From positions 1,725,886 to 1,789,885 of the forward strand of contig NC_087081.1 in assembly GCF_026151205.1 (NCBI RefSeq): a stretch of 64,000 nucleotides of DNA, read 5' to 3'. The translations under genes and the position numbers were made by a program. Positions within the stretch are counted from its first letter, which is position 1. Every line of letters starts with the position of its first letter. This document shows positions 21,348-33,438 of the stretch, piece by piece. The notes below the pieces were generated by a model, which worked only from the letters and a program-made list of their open reading frames with translations, did no database searches and was not told the origin of the DNA. This DNA comes from Bolinopsis microptera (taxonomy: Eukaryota; Ctenophora; Tentaculata; Lobata; Bolinopsidae).

Positions 21348-21880
21348 AGCTCGCAAATGGAGTTGAAACCTCGCCATTTTTAACAGGGTTGTAAAAAAGG
21401 ATAGAAATAGGCTATGGCATTCTAAGAATTTTGATTAAGGCTTTAAACTTTCTATAATTAACGTCGGAAGTGAGGTAAAATATACGTTGGAATAATGTCG
21501 TAATTTTGTTAGGTTTACTGCGCCGTTGCAAATAAGCTAATAGCAACATTAAGAGATTGCACGTGCGCGAGCAAGAAAAGATTAGCAACAAGCGTTGTCG
21601 AGTCATGCTTTATAAGTTTATAATTATGATACGTCATGACTCTAGCTCACATTTAGGCTCAAGATTATTACTATTCATAACTTTGGTTGGGATCGATATT
21701 TTTGATGCGGTAAAATGTATCGTTTAGGAAATCCAAATACTATAAGAACGTTGTCGTCGTTGCCAAATAAAAGCCATACTATACTATACATATTACATAT
21801 ACAGTACAAAGCTAGATGATGAAGAGAAATTAAAACATACCTGATTTTTTAAATTTCCTCGAACAAATCTTTGAAGATAA
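21348..21880 (-). repeat. Inverted-repeat family X, copy i
   Basis: Begins AGCTCGCAAATGGAGTTGAA and matches the reverse complement of 28302-28806 over nearly its whole length. With that copy it brackets about 6.4 kb including the helicase ORF. ORFs inside are not coding. Confidence 0.8.
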
Positions 21881-21986
21881 TAATTAAGAAATAATGAAAT
21901 AAAAAAAGTGGAAACTATTAAAGTGTAAAACTTCATGATTTGAGTGGTCAATATTGCATTCATAGGTCTGCTTTATAAAGCTTAAA

Positions 21987-22032
21987 TTTAATCTATTTAT
22001 AGATTAAAATTTTAATCTATAAATAGATTAAA
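21987..22032. repeat. Perfect 46-bp AT palindrome
   Basis: Two 23-bp arms meet at AAAA/TTTT (22009/22010), reading TTTAATCTATTTATAGATT and its complement. Such palindromes can extrude as cruciforms; no function is implied. Confidence 0.85.
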
Positions 22033-25000
22033 ATAACCTTTCATTTTAAATATTTGTTCTATTAATTTTCTGGAAAAAAGGTATGGCACGTGGTCAGTGG
22101 TCACATTTAGCAAATGTTGAATAATGGTCACCAGCCGCATCAATTACCAAGACGTTGTTATTTACGAGTGCTTGTAGCGTAACGTTACTATCTGTCACCC
22201 ACAAAGAGTCGAAATGTTACAGTAATGTCTTTCAGTAGTTTTCATAATACTATAATAGTGGCTTCTTCATATAACTTACGATCATGATAATCTATTTTTC
22301 AAAAATTCAAAAGAAATCATTAGTCCTTCAGTCGAAAATTGAGATCAATTTTCATCTGCATGAACGTTTCTTGGAAAATTATCCCCAGCTGTATTCTTCG
22401 GCAATGGGACTTTTGTGGCTAAAGACATGATTTTCAGACAATAATTACGGCAAAAAGGAGCGCAAAGTGTCGATTAAGCTCAGTAATTAACTCGCTCAGT
22501 CTCTCACCTCACTTCTAGAATTATGCTCTGCAGGAGACTATTTTATCCTGATGTTCAAATTTTCAACTCTTGGACTAACAAATATTTTTAATTGTATTCG
22601 AATTGGTTTTAAAGAGTATTATAGTCTTAAAACGATCATCATAAGCATTTGTATTTTTCAGTGGACACATGACTCGGATGTTCGTTTACCATTCTTAAAT
22701 TTTAATTTATTTGGTAAATCTGTGGAAGTTTGTACTATAACAAAAAATCAAATGTCTGCTTTTCTTTCAAGTGCACGTGTTGTTTAATCAATGCGCAGTT
22801 ATAATCCGTTACCGATTTAATATGTATTTGCGATCTATATATTAATCCCCCTGATATAGGCGAGTTTGGGCCCAAGCTCGCGTAAATAACCCTTATGTGT
22901 TATCCTTGCTAACTGCACTGGTTAGTTCCTATTCTGTTAGTACAATAAATGTGCATCTTCAATTATATTTATATTTAGTAAGTTAGTAGCTGTGCCGTTA
23001 TTTTTGCGCATAGCACTGTTGGGACAGATCACTAATAACACTTTAGATTTACTAATCACATTCTAAGAATCGTCAATAGTACGTCATTTCCCGTTACAGA
23101 TCAAATTAGCTCTTACGGGAGGGATTGTTTCGAAATTATTTTCATCCTTAAATCGAGGTATTTTTGAAATTCTGTTACATCATTCTCTTCGCTATCCTCG
23201 CCACTCTTAAGTATTTCTCAGTCTACTCAACAAGTTATTGTACTCATATTACATTGGTTAGTAGTATAAAGACTGACGGAGAGATCAACATAATATAACA
23301 AGTGTTACCAATATAACTAAAGCTGTACAATTTGATGATAACAATCACTTTAAGTGTGATTAGGACATTGTAACTTTATAATCAAACTCGCAAGCTCGTT
23401 TGAAATTCAACAGGCCAATAAAAGCCCTCGCAAGCTCGACCACGTATTAAACTAATATTGCCAACGGTTGTTATTCTCATTACTATTGTAAATAATTAAA
23501 GGATCAACGCGAACGATATATTACTAGAGGAAGTGCTTGTTTCAGGACAATAAAAAACAACACATTCAAACCACCCAGCTAATCCAAATAGTTGAATGAA
23601 CCCTCTGGCTCTTATATTTTGCGCCCTCCATTAATTGTAATGCAAATAAACATACCATTTTACGAAATTATTCTCCTATAACTTATTTATCCAATTATGA
23701 ATCATATACCCTGTCCCATCACGTGAGTCTACCCTCCAAATTGACAAAGAATTTACCGTCCCGCTACCCATCATATTCATTCCTTCCTATGTTTTTAGTT
23801 TAACTTATTAAGTTTATTCGACTGTTTGGCATACCTTAGTTATTTCCCAAAAATTTAGGCGGGCCTCTCGCCCAAATATTTTGCACACAAATTAATTGTT
23901 AACATCTTTTTCGTCGACTAAAATTTTTGCTAACCAAAATTTTGGTATTTAACCTTTCACCCTAAGATCCGTGGAAAAATAGCTTTCTCTTCATATCCAA
24001 GCAAAATAATATTTAAAATTTTAGTTTTCTAAATTGTCATTCGTGGCTTGAAGTGAAGAGGCTTATTTTGAAGGAACGGAGTTTAAAAGTCAAAATAAAA
24101 GATTAAACAATTCATGTGAAACCATGATAAACACCTGGCAGCTTCAAACTGAAACCAGATCCCCAAGTCACGTTTATACTCATAGTACGCTTCCCATTCA
24201 GGTTTACGTTGTGGTCGCTGTTCCTTTTCTCAGCTGGTTAATTTCTCCGGCTAGTATTCCTGGGTCTAGGCTTGATGTGGGGGTACTGCTGACTTTGTCC
24301 GTAGTTTAACAGTTGTATTAAACTAGACTGGTTCTCCCTTCATTGTTATTCATGTTGTGATTCATATTTTTGATGTTAACTATGTGGGCATGTATGTCGT
24401 ATGATGAATGCAATGAAAACATTGATTAATGAAAGCAGTAATAAAAACATGATTAGTTAGTTTTACTTCTTACAAGTGGTTATTGATGAGAATTTAATCA
24501 AAATTGAAGTTAAAGACAGGTGTTATTTTAGCCTATAGGTGTAGTGACCCTGCTACAGGTCGCTGTTCCTTTTCTAAGCTGGTTAATGTCTCCGGCTAGT
24601 ATTCCCGGGACCAGGCTTAGTCTTCATCCATGATAATTACAGCAACCAACAAGCATCTATAGCCACGTAACTGCAGTTCAAAGAATGTGATAGTCCATAT
24701 AATATATGGTTAATTTAAATCAGACTTCTTTGGTCCGGGTTTACAGCAATTCTGTACACCCTTTCTTATTCCCCCGAGATTATGTGCCGCTTAGTTAAAT
24801 AGATCTAATCGAAATTTTAGAGGAAAAATCATTCATTTTTTTCGAAGGAATTATGCCCAAATTTTTGGTCGCCCAAATGATTTCAAATCTTTCGACCAAA
24901 TTTTTCGGGCTCGTATATATTGAGCTCAATATAAAAGATCACAAATTTTTGGGAACTAAGGTATTTTATTTTATTTCTTCAAGATTGCTAGAGTTGATGG

Positions 25001-25180
25001 GAATTTAGGAGCACTTTTTACTACGACGATTATATGAGGTGCTTTGTGATCTCATCTTTGATAGGGTAAGAAATGCTGATATATATATTGTGTTTTTTCT
25101 TAAATACAACACATTTTTTCTATTAAAGTTAACTTAATTTAACGCTTTGGAGAGTTAGAGGTTCAGGTATATACATTTTT
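22033..25180. other. AT-rich DNA with one local duplication, no gene seen
   Basis: No supportable gene. A block of about 60 bp (CGCTGTTCCTTTTC ... CTCCGGCTAGTATTCC) occurs at 24213-24273 and again at 24558-24618. At 25192-25245 a GAGTGGACCGTCCCAGTGTC block resembles the end of the foldback element at 31975-32307. Confidence 0.45.
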
Positions 25181-25426
25181 AACAAAAATTGGGTCGAGTG
25201 GACCGTCCCAGTGTCTTCATTTTCCAAACAAAACGAGGCCGGAGGACACAAGGGCGGTGCCCTCTGCCCTCGTGTCCCACATAATGTAATGCCCTGATGG
25301 GGTATATCTGACTCTTGTCAAGTTATTTGAGAGGCTACAGACTCTGGGGATTAGGATTGTGTTGTGAACTTCCTTATACCGGGTTTATTCTATACAATGC
25401 ACTTTTATTTCCCCCGAGATGCCTGG

Positions 25427-25435
25427 TATATATAG
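25427..25435 (+). promoter_or_regulatory. Candidate TATA box
   Basis: TATATATAG lies 69 bp upstream of the ATG of the signal-peptide exon at 25504, a normal spacing for a TATA promoter with a short leader. Confidence 0.4.
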
Positions 25436-25503
25436 ATAGAGCCATAGAGGTTTGGGTGTACTTATAATCGGATCTTATAGATCTTTTTTCTTCTAAAAAA
25501 GCC

Positions 25504-25624
25504 ATGGTGATTGTTTACCTAATAATTTTACTAACTTTTTCTACCTGCAGTTTGACGCTGGTGCTTAATCATGGAGTGAGAACTGAGGACACAGAAGATG
25601 TTGAAACTGTAAAGGGGAACCAGG
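25504..25624 (+). CDS. Candidate first coding exon with signal peptide (possibly gene B)
   Basis: ATG in a good start context (AAAAAAGCCATGG) opens 40 codons: a hydrophobic MVIVYLIILLTFSTCSLTLV segment, typical of a signal peptide, then an acidic stretch. It ends CAG-G before a consensus GTGAGT donor, in phase 1. The first SRCR exon of gene B (54499) needs exactly a phase-1 donor, and no nearer signal-peptide exon is visible. The implied intron would be about 29 kb, full of transposons and containing gene C on the other strand. The exon itself is well supported by start context, hydrophobicity, donor and TATA box; its partner is inference. Confidence 0.45.
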
Positions 25625-25663
25625 GTGAGTCGCTGCTCTAAATTGTTAATTCTCTAAAATCAC

Positions 25664-26062
25664 AATGCTGGCAAGCATGACCGTCGCCCTTATATTCACA
25701 ATACTATTTACCCCCTTTACTATTTACCCCCTTTACTGTTTACCCCCTTTACTATTTACCCCCCTTACTGCTTACCCCCATTCTAATTCAATGTTAAAGA
25801 TGACAGGAATAAGAAATAGTTATGTGGAGGTTTTTAAGAAATTTGCGCAAAATACGCACCAGCATGTTATACGAAATTAGGTAAAAAACCCAAATTCGCC
25901 ATATTCAGGTGCCTTAAAAACCGTGTTAAAATTGAGTTAGAGATTTGAAACTTTGCAGGGCGCCTAGATGTTGACCAAATCGACTGTAAAAAATGTTTCA
26001 TGTTTCAGGAGTATCGGGAAGTGGGTTTTCTGGAACCCCTGTTTTACAACAGATTGTCGTGA
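25664..26062 (-). repeat. Inverted copy of the 424-bp repeat seen at 51.2-52.0 kb
   Basis: The reverse complement matches 51221-51644, from the TGCTTGCCAGCAT end through TTGCGCAAATTTCTTAAAAA to the CGATACTCCTGAAAC end. A short (TTTACTATTTACCCCC)n array at about 25698-25780 replaces one part. Confidence 0.8.
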
Positions 26063-26084
26063 AGTATATTATGTATTACTAGAA

Positions 26085-26300
26085 ACCCGCCGCTAGTCGA
26101 AAGCTTTGTTCGAGGAAATTTTAAGCATCAGTTATGTTTTAATTTCTCTTCATCATATAGCCCCAAAACAATACTTTTTACCGCATCAAAAAATTTCAAT
26201 CACAACCAAAGTTATAAATATATATAGGTATATAGCGTCATGAGGGTAAATGTGAGCTAGTTGTGAAATTCTGACGTAGCATACAGCATAACACCGCGCG
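26085..26300 (+). repeat. Repeat family X, copy ii (internally deleted)
   Basis: Starts GAAACCCGCCGCTAGTCGAAA, direct orientation to copy iii at 28302. It lacks the part around the ACAATGGCGACAGCGTTG segment. Together with copy iii it flanks the helicase ORF. Confidence 0.75.
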
Positions 26301-26737
26301 TTGAAATCCGCTGTAGTCGAAAATTTTATTAAAGGACACTATAAGGGAGCGAATTTATCGTTCGAATTTATCGGTCATCGCTAGTCAATGGTCAAACAAT
26401 CCAACAAATATGCTTTAGTTCCCGAACCCTGCTTCACTGAAAATATATGAATTACACATTTGAATCATTTCGGTAAATGTCAGGTCCCTCATCGTCTCAT
26501 TTGATAGATCTGTTCAAATTGAAGTTTTTACGTATGAAAGAATTGTGATAAATAAAAAAGGAAATTTGTGCTGAATGAAATTGGTAAAATGACATAATCT
26601 ATCAAATGACTTTAGATCCTAAATCAAATAGGTTAATAAATGGATATTTACGTAGGTTGACAAAACGTTAATTCAAAATTATTATCATTATATGAAATTA
26701 TTATATGAAAATTGATTGCTATGAAAATAAGTAATAG

Positions 26738-28301
26738 CTAGTTATGAAGACAATCCTTGAACACGGGATTCTTTGCAATATTGCCCCGACTTGACAGCAC
26801 CAAGATATCCTTAGGATCGTGTGTTCTTGACAGAGCGACGCAAAGCTGTCCATGATTAAAACATTCGGACCTAAGGTCCAGTCCAACTATAGTGATGTCT
26901 TGTCCCTGAGCACGATTTATGGTCATGCTGTAACATGGCCGAACCGGAAATTGTTTTCTACGAAATATAATGCCGTTAGAAGCGTCTGTTGGTACCAGGG
27001 TTATTCGTGGAATCAATATTATAGTTCCATTTTTGTTGAAGGCTTCAATTGTGTTTCTATGGAGACGTGACACAATGGCCCGTGTTCCATTAACCATAAT
27101 TGGATGGTTAATATTGCGGAGAACAATTATAATAGGCGTCCCCACCTTCAACTTCAGTTTATGTGGTGGAAGTGAACCAATATTCACAGTGTTTAAAAAT
27201 TCCACTGGATAAGTCGCCTGGCCATCCTCTGATAGGGATGAGTCGATAGATGTATACGTTGTTGACTGTCCTGGAATTTCGTCAATTATCATGTCGTTGA
27301 TTGCGTTTACTGAAGAATTAAGTGGACAAAGGATGACATTATCCAATGGAGTAGAGTAAAGATCAGGAAAGACGCGATTAATCAGTTCGTTGATGGAAGG
27401 CGTGATTTCAACGTGTTTGAGTTCTACATCATCAGACATGTTATTAAGTACTCCATTACCGAGATCTTCAAGATACTTATGCCAATATTCCAATCCAGGT
27501 CTAAGTCTCATCGATTGTGTTAAGGTGCATTTTTCAAGGCCTTTCCAGAGATGGGATCTCTTCAGTATGGATGAGGAAATACCGTTTCTACCTTGACCCG
27601 GAACTATTGGGAGGCACTGTTTGGAGTCCCCCGACATTACCACAGGTATCCCACCGAATGGTTTGCACACTTTCCTTATGTCCTGGAGAGTACGATCGAC
27701 TGCCTCAATGACCATTTTGTTTAGCATCGTAACTTCATCTATGATGATAATATGCGTATTGCATAGGAGATCTGAAAGGCTTGTTCCTCTGTTGATGTTA
27801 CACATGGAGTCACGGTGAATATTTAACGGGACTTTGAATTGAGAGTGAACTGTGCGTCCATGCGTTAAATACAATGACGCATTAGCAGTAGAGGCAGTTG
27901 CTAATACTATGTGGCCCTGTGACCGATGATGGGCTATCACTGTATTTAGGAGGAAGCTTTTTCCTGTCCCCGGGCTTGCTCCTAAAAAAAGTGTTGTAGT
28001 ATGATAATTTCCTGAGCACATACCTTCTATTACATCGAAGGCTCTTCTTTGTTCTTCATTTAACTGAGATATTCTTCGTCCTGAATTTTGTCGCTCTAAG
28101 TCAATATCTATGTTATTTAACTCTCTGCTGACAAAGTTACTGCTCTGTTGACGGATTTCATCAGCATTTAATAAAACGATGCCAAACGATGTAAGTGAAC
28201 GGCCTCCACATGACAAAATATCTGTTTCCAGCAATTGTAGTATATGTTGTCGAATACTGTCAGTGTTTCCTAATGTGAAATTGTGTGTAGCTCTAGCGAA
28301 G
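26738..28301 (-). CDS. Pif1-family helicase, Helitron-type, N-terminally truncated
   Basis: The open frame extends upstream of the first listed start (TTG at 28234) to the edge of repeat copy iii near 28301. It encodes a superfamily 1B helicase, which unwinds DNA 5' to 3'. Counting from 28234: Walker A GASPGTGKS at 85-93, DEVTM (Walker B) at 166-170, VVMSGDSKQ (motif III) at 198-206, then a C-terminal MTINRAQGQ and VALSRT characteristic of Pif1/RecD-like enzymes. This is what the C-terminal part of a Helitron RepHel protein looks like. The HUH replication-initiator domain that should precede it is missing: the frame is cut by the family X repeat. It could also be a captured or host Pif1 fragment, but the setting favours a transposon remnant. 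The catalytic region has no stop. Confidence 0.8.
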
Positions 28302-28806
28302 AAACCCGCTAGTCGAAAACTTTGTTCGAGGAAATTTTAAAAATCAGTTATGTTTTAATTTCTCTTCATCATATAGCTCTGTTATACTGTAGACATAATG
28401 GAATTTATCTAACAATGGCGACAGCGTTGTTAGTATTCGGATTCCCAAAACGATACTTTTTACCGCATCAAAAAATACCAATCACAACCAAAGTTATGAA
28501 TATAAGTCATAGCGTGAGCGTAAATGTGAGCTAGTTTTGAAATTATGACGTAGCATACAGCATAACAACGCGCGTAGTTAAGATGTTCTTGCTCGCGCAC
28601 GTGCATTTTAACGTTGCTACGCAACAGCGCAGTAAACCTTTGCTAAAATAACGACATTATTCTAACGGTTATTTTACCTCACTTCCGACGTTAATTATAA
28701 AAAAACTAAAGCCTAAATCAAAATTCTAAGAATGCTATAGCCTATTCCTATCCTTTTTCTACAACCCTGCTAAAAATGGCGAGGTTTCAACTCCATTTGC
28801 GAGCTG
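28302..28806 (+). repeat. Repeat family X, copy iii
   Basis: Starts AACCCGCTAGTCGAAAACTT and ends CTCCATTTGCGAGCT. Nearly full-length inverted partner of 21348-21880 and direct partner of 26085-26300. Confidence 0.8.
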
Positions 28807-28954
28807 GGTTTGATTTCACCAGAGGGTCATTTTGAGGTCGATTTTCGGTGTTTTTTCTTCTATGTCCCCGTTGCCGGGGAAATTTCGTCAAGTTTAAATT
28901 ATAGTATAGATATTATATTATAGACGCTTTGGCAGTCAATTGTAGCTTACATTC

Positions 28955-29331
28955 AAGTGTCCATAGATTCAAAAGTATAAACGATACAGTCATCTAGAAC
29001 CACAGGTTTTAAAGATAATCGTTTACACTTGAGTTTAAATTATATTAAAAAATAATTTAACGTCATCATCAACACTTGATGACGTCATCAAATTAGGTGT
29101 TTCAAAAACTTGATTTTTGACAAAATAACAACTTTTCAAATCGATTTTACACCATTAAGGAGTAATTTTATTCAAAATCTAAGGACATTTTTAACTTAGA
29201 TAATTGTTCAAGCATTCTAAAAATCTACCGGAAAATTTTCCTACCTTGCTCCTTCATAAAGATATTCGCTATTGAAGTTAGTGCTTTTTTGAAGAATAAT
29301 TTTATAAAAACACAAAAGTTGTGAATTAGTA
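28955..29331 (+). repeat. 377-bp direct repeat, left copy
   Basis: Aligns base for base in length with 33012-33388. Contains the CRE-like palindrome TGATGACGTCATCA. The two copies bracket the TTAA element and the foldback element. Confidence 0.85.
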
Positions 29332-29710
29332 TTTTCTGGTGTTGGGCCATATCTTGGGTGGTGGAGCTCAATTTTGCTTCCTAAAGGTCTAAATTGTGTT
29401 ATAGGCTAGTTTTAAAGTTGAAAATCGAAAAGTTGCACACGTGGGGACACGCCCAAATTGATAGAAAATTGCTAAAATCACTGAAAATTGTTATTTTCAC
29501 GATTTTTATCAGCTTTGGAGTCTCGTTGTGATGCGAGTTCTTCTTGAAATATTCTGAAACCTTGCACACTTATTAAACTACATAGAAAATACGAAAATTC
29601 AAAATTTTACGGTGATTTGATATTGGATGCGCACGCAACGTCCGCTCAAAGTTTGCAAAAAGTGAGAACTTCACTCTCTTTATTTCAATTAGATTTAGTT
29701 CCTGCTTTAA

Positions 29711-31743
29711 AGGACCAGTTAACTGAAAAAAAAGTTATACTCATATTTTGACAGATTGTGACAAATAGCAAACTAAGCAACGAGTCGAAATTCCTAAATC
29801 TCTAACTGCTCTCTAACGCGTGTAAATAGCGTTTGTATTATTTTGGCGATGACGTCACGAAGTCCCTTGCGCGCGCAGAGGAGCTCGTGAGAATGTATTT
29901 TACAGGTAGAAAATGGACATAATACAATGTTTTTCCCCGAATAACTCGAAAAGTAAGTAATTTAGGGTACATGTTGCTTCATAAGTTGTATATAAACATG
30001 GCCATTCTGCACAATTTGCACACATTCAAAAACCTTTAGGGCCTTCATAGCCCAATTTACCAGATACCCATAGTTTTGCATGATTTCTGGAACCGAAAAT
30101 CAGTTTTTCGCCAATAACTGAAAAAGTAAGCACTTTAAGGCATATGTTTGTTCGTAAGTCATATATTAATATGCTAATTGCGGTTCTTTTGCACCCTGTC
30201 TAAAGACTCTATCACGATCCTATCGAAAATGGGCTCAGCACCACGCCCAAAATGGTTTTTGGCGAATTTCTCGAAAAGTAAGGATTTTAGGCCATGTGTT
30301 GCTCAATAACTCCCATATAAACATGCATATGTGGCTTCGTTTAAAAGCCTATTTTGAAGTCTCTACGACCTTCAGAAGCAAGGGGTCGGTTACGTTATTG
30401 GGTCAATATGGGCGTGGCCCTCCTGGGTTTTCTCCACTGTCAAAAAAATGTCTCCAAACGAAAATCGTTTATTCATACCTTCGGGAAGGTCTGTGCAAAG
30501 TTTCGTGAGTATCTGAACATTTGCAGGTTCATTTCCATAAATGTCCATAAATGACTGGATTACACAAATTTAGAGTTAACTTTAGAGAAACTCATAGTCA
30601 TTTATCTCAAATTAAGCTGTTAGTGTCCATGATCAACCTGTGGCGACAATGTTTTACGTGAAATGTAAAAATCAGGAGTAATATAAAAAGTGTATTTTTA
30701 TATTAAAGTGCTAGCTCATAGTTTTAGAATTGTATAGATTAACGTTGGTCGTTTAACCATCTAACAATCGATCGTGCCGTATTAATATATGGCCAAAGAA
30801 TAATAGGATCTTGGAAATTCTATATTTGTTCAGTGGGTCGATTGACTGAACACGTTTGCACTTGGTATTTAAACTTACCAGTAGTTTATTTATGTTATGT
30901 ACCGATGATAATGCAATTGGGATAACAACTAGGTAAGCCGAAGTATAATTCAAAAGTGTAACACACCGCACACCGTACACTCCAATCACTATTACTATTT
31001 GGTAGACCGGGTATTTTGGCGGGAATTCTGTTCCCACGGCACTGTTCTGATAGAAGCTACTTCTACTAATGGTCCCAGAGGAACGGCCGTAAAGTAGCCA
31101 GACTTCTTGTCTCCTGTACTGGCTGACACATGCAGATTAAAGTTAGAAATTTCGCTATGCTATAAATATAATTGCTCTCGGAATTGAACAAACTAGCTCC
31201 TACTTATCTAGATCCTTTTAAATTCGTTAGAGTTTCATGGACTGGGGAAAAATAATCGGTACAGTCTCCCTGCTTGTGTAATTAAGCAATGAAAACAATC
31301 CAAAATTATCACATATGACATAAGAACTGTAATAGCAGAAACTTTCTAACCGTACATTCACCCGCCTCTGTCCAAGAACCTATATCACTGTTTAAAATCA
31401 TGACGTGAGCACTGTACATCCAATCAGCTATTCCTTTAGTTAGGATGATAGCCAAAACTATAAGGATTTTGGAGAACTCGGGTAATAGTCATAATTCTAA
31501 AATTTGAGTGAGTAACACGTGTTTTAATGACAACGATAAACATTTGCAACGTATTACGCTATGCCAGCGCGCACTGAGGGACTTCGTGACGTCACGAGGC
31601 CACAGCTTATTATTGCAATAACACGCGTTACACGTACGCTAGAGAGTTGGTTCTTTCGGCGATACGATTCTTTACCAGTTTTTCACAGCTGATTTAAATC
31701 TTAGCCAAATTGGAGACTACAAATTTTTCAGTTAACTGGTCCT
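29711..31743. mobile_element. 2.0-kb TTAA-flanked DNA transposon without a transposase
   Basis: Perfect 20-bp terminal inverted repeats AGGACCAGTTAACTGAAAAA are flanked by TTAA on both sides (29707-29710, 31744-31747). Weaker inverted similarity continues about 170 bp inward, including GACGTCACGAAGTCCCT on both sides. TTAA targets are typical of piggyBac-like and Sola3 elements, but no transposase ORF is present, so the element is non-autonomous. The middle carries three units of a dispersed repeat with a TGTTGCTTCATAAGTTGTAT-like core. The 94-codon minus ORF at 30753-31037 has no recognisable motif. Confidence 0.8.
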
Positions 31744-31974
31744 TTAACAGTAACATGACAGTTAAATGACATTATATTTGAGTTTAATGCCAACTTGAAT
31801 GATTATATAGTTGCATATTCAATCAGCGATCGACAGATATGCTTACCTAAACACAAGGAAATGTTTTTAAAGGAAAAATTTCGAAATTGTTGAAACTTCC
31901 TCCTTATTAATGAAGATATCAGTTTATATTTCGACTTTATAAAATACTCTGACATTACAATCAAAAAGAGATGA

Positions 31975-32307
31975 TATTTGACCAAAACCCATAATCATGG
32001 GTAGAGTGGACCGCTGCCAGTGTCTCTCTTTCCCAAACAAAAGGAAATGATATTAATTTGACTGACCGTTCTCAAATGCAAATTGATACCGAGAATGAAA
32101 TCGGTCGCTCGCTTTTCCCATTCACTCGCACGGCTTACGAATTGTAATAAAGCTTATTGAATAGGAAAAGCGAGCGACCGATTTTATTCTCGGTATCAAT
32201 TTGCATTTGAGAACGGTCAGTCAAATTAATATCATTTCCTTTTGTTTGGGAAAGAGAGACACTGGCAGCGGTCCACTCTACCCATGATTATGGGTTTTGG
32301 TCAAATA
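31975..32307. mobile_element. Foldback element with 144-bp arms
   Basis: Left arm 31975-32118, right arm 32164-32307, spacer 45 bp. The arms have equal length and are almost perfectly complementary; I saw only a few mismatches, such as GAATGAAAT against GAATAAAAT. Outer ends read TATTTGACCAAAACCC. No coding capacity. A related fragment occurs at about 25192-25245. Confidence 0.9.
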
Positions 32308-33011
32308 GTACATAGTCTATTTTTTTTTTATCTGCAAAGCCAAAAAATCACATTTTCTCCCATAACTTCAAAGGGAAGCATTTTAGGGTGTTTTGTTGTT
32401 CATAACTCATATATAAATGTGCTAGTTGCGGTTATTTTGCACCCTTCAAAAAGTCACTAGCACATTCCTATCAAAATTTTAGAAAAATCAGTAAATATTA
32501 AAAACGAAAAATGTGCCTAAATTTGTTGTTTGGCTTTGAGGTCCAATAGATCAGAAGGCGAATGAGTAAAAACAGTTTTGAGGGCATCAAAAACTGCGCC
32601 AGAATTCAGAGAACAATTTGATGTCAAGCATCAAATAATCCGATCTTCCCTGACTGACTTTTTGTTAAAATAAGCCTGAAAAGGACAATTTTAGCTTTTT
32701 GACTTTAAAAATTCATAACACACCAGCCTTTTTAGATACGATATCAAGATTTTACACACACCTTGACATAGATGTGAATAATTAAACGGCGAGCAAAATT
32801 TCAACCCGATACCGCAAGAAATAATTAACTTATAGCGTCTCAACCACAAAATAATTTTTTCCGAAAATTGCACTCTTAACCAGGAAATGCTCGATTACAA
32901 AAATGGGAATTCTCAAAATAATTTTTTTTTGGTGTGGAAACGGTGCGCTAGAAGGTCACTGAACTGCCTATGAGGTCATTTGGTCTGGACAGATTTGGGG
33001 TATGCCCCCTT

Positions 33012-33388
33012 AAGTGTCCGTAGATTCAAAAGTATAAAAGATACAGTCATTTCGAACCACAGTTTTTAAAGATAATCGTTTATACTTTAGTTTACATTAT
33101 ATCGAAAAATAATTTAACGTCATCATCATCACTTGATGACGTCATCAAGTTAAGTGTTTTTTAAACTTGATTTTTGACAAAATAATAACTTTTCAAATCG
33201 ATTTAACACCATTAAGGAATAATTTTATTCAAAATCTGAGGAAATTTTCACCTTAGATAATTGTTCAAGCATTCTGAACATCTACCGGAAAGTTTTCTTA
33301 CCTTGCTCCTTCATAAAGATATTCGCTATTGAAGTTAGTGCTTTTTTGAAGAATAATTTTATAAAAACATAAATGTTGTGAATTAGTA
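33012..33388 (+). repeat. 377-bp direct repeat, right copy
   Basis: Partner of 28955-29331, same length, with substitutions but no net indel. Confidence 0.85.
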
Positions 33389-33438
33389 GACATTTAAAGA
33401 TTACAAATTAGCCATATTACATTAATCAAATGAATCCG

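Noticed and set aside
22551-22787. 78-codon plus-strand ORF with hydrophobic residues
   Set aside because: No homology, no promoter or donor, no conserved context; composition follows local AT content.
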